Positions 56,531 to 64,000 of a stretch of 64,000 bases of DNA are shown piece by piece. Position numbers and translations under genes: made by a program. This DNA comes from an uncultured Chiayiivirga sp. Its GTDB lineage: Bacteria > Pseudomonadota > Gammaproteobacteria > Xanthomonadales > Xanthomonadaceae. Location: the NCBI GenBank assembly GCA_934525595.1, contig CAKSZJ010000018.1:1-64000 (forward strand), written 5' to 3'. Numbering within the stretch: the stretch's first letter is position 1; each line of letters opens with the position of its first letter. The notes beneath the pieces were generated by a model. It made no database searches, had not been told where the DNA came from, and saw only the letters and a list, made by a program, of their open reading frames with translations.

Positions 56531-57571
56531 ATGAGCACCAACGACACTTCCGCGGGCGCGAGCCCGATGACCATGATCCAGTCGCTGCGCTCGGCGATGG
56601 ACGTGATGCTGGAGCGCGACGACAACGTGGTGATCTTCGGCGAGGACGTGGGCTATTTCGGCGGCGTGTTCCGCTGCACCGACGGCCTGCAGGCCAAGTA
56701 CGGCAAGCACCGCGTGTTCGACGCGCCGATCTCGGAAAGCGGCATCGCCGGTGCGGCGATCGGCATGGCGGTCTACGGCCTGCGTCCGGTGGCCGAAATC
56801 CAGTTTGCCGACTACATCTACCCGGCCTACGACCAGATCGTGTCCGAGGCCGCGCGCCTGCGCTACCGCTCCTGCAACATGTTCACCGCGCCGGTGGTGT
56901 TCCGCACCCCGTGCGGCGGCGGCATCTACGGCGGCCAGACCCACAGCCAGAGCCCCGAGGCGATCTTCACCCACGTCGCCGGCCTGCGCACCGTGATGCC
57001 CTCCAATCCCTATGACGCCAAGGGCCTCCTGATCTCGTCCATCGAGTGCGGCGACCCGGTGATCTTCCTGGAGCCCAAGCGCCTGTACAACGGCCCCTTC
57101 GACGGCTACCACGACCGTCCGGTGACCTCCTGGACCAAGCACCCGGGCAACCTCGTGCCGGAGGGCTACTACAACGTCCCGCTGGACAAGGCAGCCATCG
57201 CGCGCGAAGGCAAGGCCGTGACGATCATCACCTACGGCACCACCGTCTGGGTGGCGCTGGCCGCGGCCCGGGACGCCGGCATCGATGCGGAGGTCATCGA
57301 CCTGCGCAGCCTCTGGCCGCTGGATCTGGATGCCATCGTCGACTCGGTGAAGAAGACGCGGCGCTGCATCGTGCTGCACGAGGCCACCCGCACCAGCGGA
57401 TTCGGCGCCGAGCTGGTTTCCCTGGTGCAGGAACACTGCTTCTACCACCTGGAGGCGCCGGTGGAGCGCGTCACCGGCTGGGATACGCCCTATCCGCACG
57501 CGCAGGAATGGGACTACTTCCCGGGCCCGGCCCGGGTCATCGACGCCATGAAGCGCGTGCTGGAGGACTGA
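56531..57571 (+). CDS. bkdA2: Branched-chain 2-oxoacid dehydrogenase E1 beta
   Basis: The 346-aa protein is the partner of E1 alpha. It shows FGEDVGYFGGVFRCTDGLQ, ESGIAGAAIGMAVYGLRPVAEIQFADYI in parts, the metal-binding region and the C-terminal DLRSLWPLDLDAIVDSVKKT. It begins 3 bp after E1 alpha and ends 3 bp before E2. Confidence 0.94.
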   Translation: MSTNDTSAGASPMTMIQSLRSAMDVMLERDDNVVIFGEDVGYFGGVFRCTDGLQAKYGKHRVFDAPISESGIAGAAIGMAVYGLRPVAEIQFADYIYPAYDQIVSEAARLRYRSCNMFTAPVVFRTPCGGGIYGGQTHSQSPEAIFTHVAGLRTVMPSNPYDAKGLLISSIECGDPVIFLEPKRLYNGPFDGYHDRPVTSWTKHPGNLVPEGYYNVPLDKAAIAREGKAVTIITYGTTVWVALAAARDAGIDAEVIDLRSLWPLDLDAIVDSVKKTRRCIVLHEATRTSGFGAELVSLVQEHCFYHLEAPVERVTGWDTPYPHAQEWDYFPGPARVIDAMKRVLED

Positions 57572-57574
57572 GCC

Positions 57575-58891
57575 ATGGGACAGCATGTCATCAAGATGCC
57601 GGATATCGGCGAAGGCATTGCCGAGGTCGAACTGGTCGGCTGGAAGGTCGGCGTGGGCGATACCGTGGTCGAGGATCAGATCGTCGCCGAGGTGATGACC
57701 GACAAGGCCACGGTGGAGATTCCCTCGCCCGTCGCCGGCACGGTGTTTTCGCTCGGCGGCGCCCTGGGCGAAACCATGGCCGTGGGCAGCGAGCTGATCC
57801 GCCTGGAGGTGGCCGGCGAAGGAAACGTCAAGCCGGGAGCATCCGCGCCCGCAAGCGCGGATGCCGCAGAGAAGCCGGTCGTGGCACGCGCGCCGGAGCC
57901 TCCGCCGCGCCTTCCGGAGCCGACACCCGAACCGGCGCCGGTTGCCGCCAAGGCGCCCGAACCCGCCACTCCCGCCATGTCCCATGCATCATCGGCCGCT
58001 CCCCGTTTCACGGGCGAAGCGCCGCTGGCTTCGCCGGCGGTGCGCCGGCGCGCCTGGGATCTGGGCATTGAGCTGCGCTTCGTGCCGCCCTCCGGCCCGG
58101 GCGGACGGGTGATGCACGCGGATCTCGACGCCTACGTCGCGCGTGGCGGTCAGACGCAGGCAGCGGGCGGCTCGTCGGTCTACGCGCGGCGCGACGGCGA
58201 GGAGACGATTCCGGTGATGGGCCTGCGCCGGCGCATCGCGCAGAAGATGCAGGACGCCTGGCGCCGCATCCCGCACATCACCTACGTCGAGGAGATCGAC
58301 GTAACCGAGGTGGAGGCGCTGCGCGGCAAGCTCAACGCGAAGTGGGGCAAGGAGCGCGGCAAGCTGACCTTCCTGCCGTTCCTGGCCCGCGCCATGGTGC
58401 TGGCGCTGCGCGAGTTCCCGCAGATGAACGCGCGTTTCGACGACGAGGGCAATGTCATCACCCGCTACGCCGGCGTGCAGCTGGGCATCGCCACGCAGAG
58501 CGACAGCGGCCTTTCGGTGCCTGTGGTGGCGCACGCCGAAGCGCTCGACCTGTGGCAGACCGCCGCGGAAATCGCGCGCCTTGCCGCTGCCGTGCGCGCC
58601 GGCAAGGCCACCCGCGAGGAACTGTCCGGTTCCACGATCACCATCACCAGCCTGGGGCCGATCGGCGGGATCATGTCCACGCCGATCATCAACCATCCGG
58701 AAGTGGCCATCGTCGGGGTCAACCGCATGATCGAGCGGCCCTGCTTCCGCAGCGGCAGCGTGGAGGTGCGCAAGGTGATGAACCTTTCCTCGTCGTTCGA
58801 TCATCGCGTGGTGGACGGCATGGAATCTGCCGAGTTCGTGCAGGCGATCCGCGCGCTGCTGGAGAACCCCGCGCTGCTGTTCGTCGAGTAA
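57575..58891 (+). CDS. bkdB: Branched-chain 2-oxoacid dehydrogenase E2 (lipoamide acyltransferase)
   Basis: E2 moves the acyl group to CoA. The 438-aa protein has one lipoyl domain (lipoyl Lys44 in MTDKATVEIP), a Pro/Ala-rich linker (about 85-145), a peripheral subunit-binding domain (about 150-185; ASPAVRRRAWDLGIELRFV) and the catalytic domain (about 210-438). The active site is SSSFDHRVVDG (His410, Asp414). The domain order matches BkdB and not the three-lipoyl pyruvate enzyme. Confidence 0.94.
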   Translation: MGQHVIKMPDIGEGIAEVELVGWKVGVGDTVVEDQIVAEVMTDKATVEIPSPVAGTVFSLGGALGETMAVGSELIRLEVAGEGNVKPGASAPASADAAEKPVVARAPEPPPRLPEPTPEPAPVAAKAPEPATPAMSHASSAAPRFTGEAPLASPAVRRRAWDLGIELRFVPPSGPGGRVMHADLDAYVARGGQTQAAGGSSVYARRDGEETIPVMGLRRRIAQKMQDAWRRIPHITYVEEIDVTEVEALRGKLNAKWGKERGKLTFLPFLARAMVLALREFPQMNARFDDEGNVITRYAGVQLGIATQSDSGLSVPVVAHAEALDLWQTAAEIARLAAAVRAGKATREELSGSTITITSLGPIGGIMSTPIINHPEVAIVGVNRMIERPCFRSGSVEVRKVMNLSSSFDHRVVDGMESAEFVQAIRALLENPALLFVE

Positions 58892-58984
58892 CAGGATGCC
58901 CGTCACGGCATCCGCCAAGGATTCCATGTCCCGCGCCGGCAATGGCGGAGAGGGGTCCCTCGTTTCCCGCATCCTGGTCAAGTC

Positions 58985-60391
58985 ATGAGCCAAACCATCG
59001 ATACCCAACTCCTGATCCTCGGCGGTGGCCCGGGCGGCTACGTCGCGGCGATCCGTGCCGGTCAGCTCGGCGTTCCCACCGTGCTGGTGGAGGGCGCGAC
59101 GCCCGGCGGCACCTGCCTCACCATCGGCTGCATTCCCTCCAAGGCGCTGATCCACGCCGCCGAGGAGTTCGCGAAAGTGGCCGCCTTCGCGCGCGGCGAT
59201 TCCCCGCTGGGCATCGGTGCCGCTGCGCCGACGCTCGACCTCGGCAAGACCGTGGCCTGGAAGGACGGCATCGTGCGGCGTCTGACCGGCGGCGTCGCGG
59301 CGCTGCTCAAGAAGAACGGTGTGCGCGTGGTGAAGGGCTGGGGCCAGGTGGTGGACGGCAAGACTGTCGACGTGGCGGGCGCCGGCGAGGGCGGCGATAC
59401 CCTGCGGATCCGCTGCGAACACCTGCTGCTGGCAACCGGCTCGGTGCCTGTCGAGCTGCCTTTCCTGAAATTCGGTGGCAAGGTCGTTTCTTCCACCGAG
59501 GCGCTTTCGCCCGCTGAACTTCCCGGCACCCTGGTCGTGGTGGGCGGTGGCTACATCGGCTTGGAGCTGGGCACGGCGTACCGCAAGCTCGGCTGCGAGG
59601 TCACCGTGGTCGAGGCACAGGAGCGCATCCTGCCGGCCTACGACGCCGAGCTCACCGCGCCGGTCGCGAAGCGCCTCAAGGCATTGGGCATCGAAACCCT
59701 GGTGGGCCACAGCGTGCTCGGGCTGTCCGACACCGGCGCGCTGCGCGTGCGCACGCCGGACGGCGCCGAGCGCGCGATCGAGGCCGAGCGCATTCTTGTC
59801 GCCGTGGGACGCAGGCCGAAGACCGAGGGGTTCGGGCTCGAATCCCTGCGCCTGGACATGGCAGGCCGTGCCGTCAGGATCGACGACCAGTGCCGCACCT
59901 CGATGCGCCGCGTGTGGGCCATCGGCGACGTGGCCGGCGAGCCCATGCTCGCGCACCGCGCCATGGCGCAGGGCGAGATGGTGGCCGAACTCGTCGCCGG
60001 AAAGACCCGCCGTTTCCAGCCCGCCGCAATCCCGGCGGTGTGCTTCACCGATCCGGAAGTGGTGACCGTCGGCCTTTCGCCGGACGAGGCGCGCGCCGCC
60101 GGGCGTGCGGTCAAGGTCGCACTGTTCCCCTTCGCCGCCAACGGTCGCGCCATGACGCTGGAGTCGGCCGAAGGCTTCGTGCGCGTGGTCGCGCGCGAGG
60201 ACGATCACCGCATCCTGGGCTGGCAGGCCGTGGGCGCGCAGGTGTCCGAGCTTTCCATCGCCTTCGTGCAGTCCATCGAGATGGGTGCCACTCTGGAAGA
60301 CGTCGCCGCTACCATTCACCCCCATCCGACCCTCGGCGAGGCCGTGCAGGAAACCGCGCTGCGTGCGCTTGGTCACGCGCTGCATATCTGA
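58985..60391 (+). CDS. lpdV: Dihydrolipoamide dehydrogenase E3 of the bkd complex
   Basis: E3 reoxidises lipoamide with FAD and NAD. The 468-aa protein has [19 protein letters not shown] (FAD site), the redox cysteines Cys44 and Cys49 in [27 protein letters not shown] (NAD site) and the C-terminal [15 protein letters not shown] with the catalytic His-Glu pair. CLTIGC is typical of LPD-Val, where the general E3 more often has CLNxGC. The 93-bp gap to E2 holds no gene. Confidence 0.94.
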   Translation: MSQTIDTQLLILGGGPGGYVAAIRAGQLGVPTVLVEGATPGGTCLTIGCIPSKALIHAAEEFAKVAAFARGDSPLGIGAAAPTLDLGKTVAWKDGIVRRLTGGVAALLKKNGVRVVKGWGQVVDGKTVDVAGAGEGGDTLRIRCEHLLLATGSVPVELPFLKFGGKVVSSTEALSPAELPGTLVVVGGGYIGLELGTAYRKLGCEVTVVEAQERILPAYDAELTAPVAKRLKALGIETLVGHSVLGLSDTGALRVRTPDGAERAIEAERILVAVGRRPKTEGFGLESLRLDMAGRAVRIDDQCRTSMRRVWAIGDVAGEPMLAHRAMAQGEMVAELVAGKTRRFQPAAIPAVCFTDPEVVTVGLSPDEARAAGRAVKVALFPFAANGRAMTLESAEGFVRVVAREDDHRILGWQAVGAQVSELSIAFVQSIEMGATLEDVAATIHPHPTLGEAVQETALRALGHALHI

Positions 60392-60412
60392 CACGCTGCA
60401 ACGCCGCGTCCC

Positions 60413-60438
60413 GTCATTCCGGCCCGTGCCGGAATGAC
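60413..60438. repeat. Palindromic repeat between lpdV and ilvE
   Basis: GTCATTCCGGC (60413-60423) and GCCGGAATGAC (60428-60438) form a perfect 11-bp stem with a CCGT loop. It resembles extragenic palindromes (REP/BIME-like) of proteobacteria. A half copy is at 38124-38134. It may also act as a transcript stem after lpdV. Confidence 0.6.
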
Positions 60439-60503
60439 CGCACCACACGCCAACGCCAGGCGATCGGCACCACCGTCTCCCCCGTCTTTTCCGCGAGTCC
60501 GCC

Positions 60504-61598
60504 ATGAGCATCCCGTTCCAGATCCACCTCTCCAGGCATCCCCGGCCCGAGGCCGAGCGTGCCGGCATCCTCGCCAATCCCGGCTTCGGCCAGCACTTCA
60601 CCGACCACATGGTCAGCATCGACTGGGATGTCGAGCGCGGCTGGCACGACGCCCAGGTGCGCGCCTACGGCCCGCTGATGCTCGACCCGGCCTCGGCGGT
60701 GCTGCACTACGCGCAGGAGATTTTCGAAGGGCTCAAGGCCTTCCGCCACGCCGATGGATCGGTCTGGTCGTTCCGCCCGGAGGCCAACGGCGCGCGCCTG
60801 CAGCGCTCGGCCCATCGCCTGGCGCTGCCGGAGCTGCCGGTGGACTGCTTCGTCGATTCGATCCGCGCGCTGGTGACGGCCGACGAGGCCTGGGTGCCGT
60901 CGGGCGGTGAGTCGAGCCTCTACCTGCGCCCCTTCATGATCGCCAACGAGAATTTCCTGGGCGTGCGCGCGGCGCAGAAGGCGGCCTACTACGTCATCGC
61001 CAGCCCCGCCGGCGCCTACTTCAAGGGCGGCGTGAAGCCGGTGGCGATTTGGCTGTCGCGCGAGTATTCCCGTGCCGGCCGCGGTGGCACCGGCGCGGCC
61101 AAGTGCGGCGGCAACTACGCATCATCTTTGCTGCCGCAGAAGGAGGCCGTGACCAACGGCTGCTCGCAGGTGCTGTTTCTCGATTCGCAGGAAGGCCGCT
61201 GGCTGGAAGAGCTGGGCGGCATGAACGTGTTCCTGGTGAAGCGCGACGGCAGCGTCGTCACCCCCGAACTTTCCGGCAGCATCCTGGAGGGCATCACCCG
61301 CCTTTCGGTGATCCAGCTGCTCAAGGATCGTGGCGTGAACATCGTCGAGCGCAGGGTCGACGTGCAGGAGTGGATCGACGGCGTGGCCTCGGGCGACATC
61401 GTGGAAACCTTCGCCTGCGGAACCGCCGCCAGCATTTCGCCCATCGGGCAGCTCAAGGGCGCGGATTTCTCCGTAGGCTCTTTGGACGCTCCCGCCGGCG
61501 AGTTGACGATGTCGATCCGCAAGGAGCTGACGGACATCCAGTATGGCCGCAGCCCGGATCGCCACGGCTGGCTCACGCAGCTGGTGCCCGCCGCCTGA
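60504..61598 (+). CDS. ilvE: Branched-chain amino acid aminotransferase
   Basis: The enzyme interconverts Val, Leu and Ile with their 2-oxoacids. The 364-aa class IV PLP protein has YAQEIFEGLKAFRHADG, RPFMIANENFLGV, the PLP lysine in GAAKCGGNYASSLLPQK, and ETFACGTAASISPIG, with the longer subfamily layout found in eukaryotes and many bacteria. Downstream of bkd it can feed 2-oxoacids to the dehydrogenase or make amino acids. A terminator follows. Confidence 0.95.
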   Translation: MSIPFQIHLSRHPRPEAERAGILANPGFGQHFTDHMVSIDWDVERGWHDAQVRAYGPLMLDPASAVLHYAQEIFEGLKAFRHADGSVWSFRPEANGARLQRSAHRLALPELPVDCFVDSIRALVTADEAWVPSGGESSLYLRPFMIANENFLGVRAAQKAAYYVIASPAGAYFKGGVKPVAIWLSREYSRAGRGGTGAAKCGGNYASSLLPQKEAVTNGCSQVLFLDSQEGRWLEELGGMNVFLVKRDGSVVTPELSGSILEGITRLSVIQLLKDRGVNIVERRVDVQEWIDGVASGDIVETFACGTAASISPIGQLKGADFSVGSLDAPAGELTMSIRKELTDIQYGRSPDRHGWLTQLVPAA

Positions 61599-61622
61599 CC
61601 GCTGGCGGTGACGCACGGGGAG

Positions 61623-61649
61623 GCCTGCGCTGGAAGGCGCGGGCTTTTT
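61623..61649 (+). terminator. Intrinsic terminator after ilvE
   Basis: GCCTGCGC (61623-61630) pairs with GCGCGGGC (61637-61644) with one G-T pair, followed by five T. It separates the bkd-ilvE unit from the phosphate acyltransferase gene. The rest of the 242-bp gap (61599-61840) shows nothing else I recognise. Confidence 0.85.
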
Positions 61650-61840
61650 CGTGCCCAGCCCCTGCGAACGGCCGCGCAGGCCGGGCTGCTGCGGTGCCGG
61701 CATGGGCGTGTGGAAACCGTTTCCCCGGCGTGCCGTGACCGGCGCGGCGCTGTCCGCGCGCCCGCTCGGGCGTTTCCGTCGCACCATCGGGCACGTGCCC
61801 TGACTATGCTTGGCCCTCGCCCCGCTTCTAGGATCCCCGC

Positions 61841-62833
61841 ATGACCTCCGAAACCCGCGCCGCGCCGCGCTCCCGCAGCTTCGAGGAGCTGAGCACCTCG
61901 CGCGATGCCAACGGCAACGATGGCCTCGCGCGCCTGCTCGTCCATGTGGCCGGGATGGAATCAATCCGCGTGGCCGTGGTGCATCCCTGCGATGCGCCGA
62001 GCCTTGCCGGCGCGCTGGATGCATACGAAGCGGGATTGATCGTGCCCGTGCTGATCGGCCCGCGCGCGCGCATCGAAGCCGTGGCGGCCCAGGAGGGGCG
62101 CGATCTTTCCGGCATCTTCATCGAAGATGCACCGCACAGTCACGCCGCCGCCGCGCATGGCGCCGAACTGGCGCGCACGGGCAAGGTCGAGGCGCTGATG
62201 AAAGGCAGCCTGCACACCGACGAGCTGATGAGCGCGGTGGTGGCGCGCGAGGCCGGGCTGCGCACCAAGCGCCGCGTCAGCCACTGCTTCGTGATGCAGA
62301 CGCCGCATTACCCGCGCCCCTTCATCGTGACCGATGCGGCCATCAACCTCGCGCCGGATCTGATGCAGAAGGCCGACATCGTGCAAAACGCCATCGATCT
62401 GGCCCACGTCATCGGCGTGGCGTCGCCGAAAGTCGCCATCCTCGCCGCCGTGGAAACGGTGATGCCCTCGATGCCGGCCACGCTGGATGCCGCCGCGCTG
62501 TGCAAGATGGCCGACCGCGGGCAGATCAGCGGCGGTCTGCTGGATGGTCCGCTCGCGTTCGACAACGCCGTCTCGCTCGCCGCGGCGCGCACCAAGGGCA
62601 TCGTCTCGCCGGTCGCGGGGCAGGCCGACATCCTCGTCGTGCCCGATCTTGAAAGCGGCAACATGCTTGCAAAACAGCTCATGTATCTCGGCCAGGCGGC
62701 CAGCGCCGGCATCGTGATGGGTGCCAAGGTGCCGGTGATCCTGACCAGTCGCGCCGACACGCAGGAAGCGCGGCTGGCCTCCTGCGCCATCGCGCTGATG
62801 CTGGCGCACCGCTATCGGGAGACGCCGCCGTGA
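61841..62833 (+). CDS. Phosphate acetyl/butyryltransferase
   Basis: The 330-aa protein exchanges the CoA of an acyl-CoA for phosphate. It has the PTA/PTB fold, including EALMKGSLHTDELMSAVV, RVSHCFVMQTPHYPRPFIVTDAAIN in parts, GPLAFDNAVS and DILVVPDLESGNMLAKQL. It lacks the N-terminal regulatory domain of long Pta. Short enzymes of this kind work on acetyl-CoA or butyryl- and branched acyl-CoA; which one applies is not clear. The stop overlaps the kinase start (GTGA). Confidence 0.88.
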   Translation: MTSETRAAPRSRSFEELSTSRDANGNDGLARLLVHVAGMESIRVAVVHPCDAPSLAGALDAYEAGLIVPVLIGPRARIEAVAAQEGRDLSGIFIEDAPHSHAAAAHGAELARTGKVEALMKGSLHTDELMSAVVAREAGLRTKRRVSHCFVMQTPHYPRPFIVTDAAINLAPDLMQKADIVQNAIDLAHVIGVASPKVAILAAVETVMPSMPATLDAAALCKMADRGQISGGLLDGPLAFDNAVSLAAARTKGIVSPVAGQADILVVPDLESGNMLAKQLMYLGQAASAGIVMGAKVPVILTSRADTQEARLASCAIALMLAHRYRETPP

Positions 62834-64000
62834 GCCTTGCCCAGGAGGTGATCCTCGTCCTCAACTGCGGTTCGTCCAGCATCAAGTTCGCGCTGTTTCC
62901 CGCTGACGGGAATCCCTTGCCGCGCACGCCGCTGTGGAACGGCAAGGTGCAGGGCATCGGCGGGCCGACGCCGGATTTCGGAGAAAGCGGCATCGATGCG
63001 TTCGCGGTGGAGCTGGATGCCGAACATCCGCACACTGCCGCGCTCGCACTGATCCGCGAGCGCGTCATGGCACGCCTGGAAGGCCGCCGCATCGCCGCCG
63101 TGGCGCATCGGGTGGTGCATGGCGGCGGCAGGTACTTCGCTCCCACCAAGGTGAATGCCGCGCTGATTGCAGAACTGCGCGAGCTGATTCCACTCGCGCC
63201 GCTGCACCAGCCTTTCCCGCTCAAGGCCATGTCCCTGCTGCTGGAGCAGTACCCGCACATGACCCAGGTGGCCTGTTTCGATACCGGCTTCCACCACACC
63301 CTGCCGAACGTCGAACAGCTCCTGCCGCTGCCCTATGCAGCCTGGGAGCGCGGCCTGCGTCGCTACGGCTTCCACGGGCTGTCCTACGACTACATGAGCA
63401 CCGCCCTGCCGGAGCGCCACGGCGACCTCGCGCGCGGCCGCACCCTGGTTGCCCACCTGGGCAGCGGCGCCAGCCTGTGCGCGATGCGCAACCTGGAAAG
63501 CGTCGCCACCACGATGGGCTTTTCCGCGCTCGACGGCTTGATGATGGGCACCCGTACCGGCGCGCTCGATCCGGGTGCGCTGCTGTATCTGATGGAAATC
63601 GAGAAGCTCTCGCTCGACGAGGTGGGACGGATGCTCTACCACCAGTCCGGCCTGCTCGGTGTTTCCGGCCTTTCCGCCGAGCCGCGCGTGATCGTGAAAC
63701 ACGAAAGCGACGCGGGCGAGACCGGCGAACGCGCACGCCTGGCGCTGGCGCTCTACGTGCGCCGCATCGTGCGCGAAATCGGCGCGCTCGTCGCCGTGCT
63801 CGGCGGGCTGGACCTGCTCGTCTTCACCGCCGGCGTGGGCGAGCACAACGCCTTCATCCGCGAACGCGTTTGCCGCGATCTCGCTTTCCTTGGCATCACA
63901 CTGGATGCCGCCGCCAACGCCGCCAACGCGCACGTCATTTCGTCTCCCGAAAGCCGCGTCCGCGTCGCGATGGAACCGACCAACGAGGAGTGGGTTGCCG
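62830..64000 (+). CDS. ackA: Acetate kinase-like enzyme (runs off the window)
   Basis: The enzyme moves phosphate from acyl phosphate to ADP. The visible 390 codons hold LVLNCGSSSIKFALF, AHRVVHGGGRY, FDTGFHHTLP, RRYGFHGLSYDYM, AHLGSGASLCAM and GLMMGTRTGALDPG. These include the expected catalytic Asp, His and Arg of the ASKHA acetate kinases. The GTG start at 62830 overlaps the upstream stop. The C-terminus lies beyond position 64000. The sequence looks closer to acetate kinase than to butyrate kinase. Confidence 0.9.
   Translation, partial: MSLAQEVILVLNCGSSSIKFALFPADGNPLPRTPLWNGKVQGIGGPTPDFGESGIDAFAVELDAEHPHTAALALIRERVMARLEGRRIAAVAHRVVHGGGRYFAPTKVNAALIAELRELIPLAPLHQPFPLKAMSLLLEQYPHMTQVACFDTGFHHTLPNVEQLLPLPYAAWERGLRRYGFHGLSYDYMSTALPERHGDLARGRTLVAHLGSGASLCAMRNLESVATTMGFSALDGLMMGTRTGALDPGALLYLMEIEKLSLDEVGRMLYHQSGLLGVSGLSAEPRVIVKHESDAGETGERARLALALYVRRIVREIGALVAVLGGLDLLVFTAGVGEHNAFIRERVCRDLAFLGITLDAAANAANAHVISSPESRVRVAMEPTNEEWVA

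Overview
The window is high-GC chromosomal DNA from a gammaproteobacterium, most likely of the Xanthomonadales (Lysobacterales). Evidence: a type A RNase P RNA, an LptE-HolA-NadD-RsfS-RlmH block, the order lpxC/dciA/M23 peptidase/secA, a dcw cluster with no murD between mraY and ftsW, and an S-box (SAM-I) leader in front of metX-metB. This is inference from gene content; no 16S gene or marker phylogeny is available. Almost everything is densely packed housekeeping sequence. I see no insertion sequence, prophage, CRISPR array, tRNA or recognised defence island.

Layout. 0.1-3 kb: rppH, then a convergent MotA/MotB-like stator pair with a long periplasmic coiled coil. 3.1-8.5 kb: an envelope-stress module (secreted EF-hand protein, ECF sigma factor, probable anti-sigma factor, CpxP/CnrX-like periplasmic protein) running into macAB. 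8.5-12.5 kb: thymidine kinase, gspAB, rhomboid protease. 12.5-19 kb: leuS, a GST-like gene, lptE-holA-nadD-rsfS-rlmH. 19-21.6 kb (minus): metB and metX under a sigma-70 promoter and a SAM riboswitch with a visible start-codon sequestering helix. 21.7-22.1 kb: rnpB. 22.3-38 kb: the dcw cluster mraZ-rsmH-ftsL-ftsI-murE-murF-mraY-ftsW-murG-murC-ddlB-ftsQ-ftsA-ftsZ, preceded by five 10-bp-spaced MraZ-type repeats and closed by an intrinsic terminator after ftsZ. 38.3-44.7 kb: lpxC, dciA (minus), an M23 peptidase, secA with a structured leader, and a Nudix/ThiE-like fusion. 44.7-50.9 kb (minus): an Mrp-type cation/proton antiporter operon (fused mrpAB, then C-D-E-F-G) with an ArsC-like gene behind it. 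51-54.2 kb: yceH, an ABC-F ATPase and a small FmdB-type zinc-ribbon gene. 54.2-64 kb: a LysR regulator divergent from a complete branched-chain 2-oxoacid dehydrogenase (E1alpha, E1beta, E2, E3), then a branched-chain aminotransferase, a phosphate acyltransferase and an acetate-kinase-like gene that runs off the window.

How the genes work together. The dcw genes make lipid II precursors and the division machinery, are coupled by 4-nt ATGA overlaps for most of their length, and look autoregulated by MraZ. The bkd/ilvE/pta/ack region could carry branched-chain amino acids through 2-oxoacids and acyl-CoAs to acyl phosphate and ATP, or feed branched fatty-acid primers. The most rewarding points for a second look are the translational SAM riboswitch, the five-repeat MraZ operator, the two alternative terminator-like hairpins in the secA leader, the missing murD, and the EF-hand/ECF/CpxP/MacAB module. 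I did not find an unambiguous new multi-gene system.
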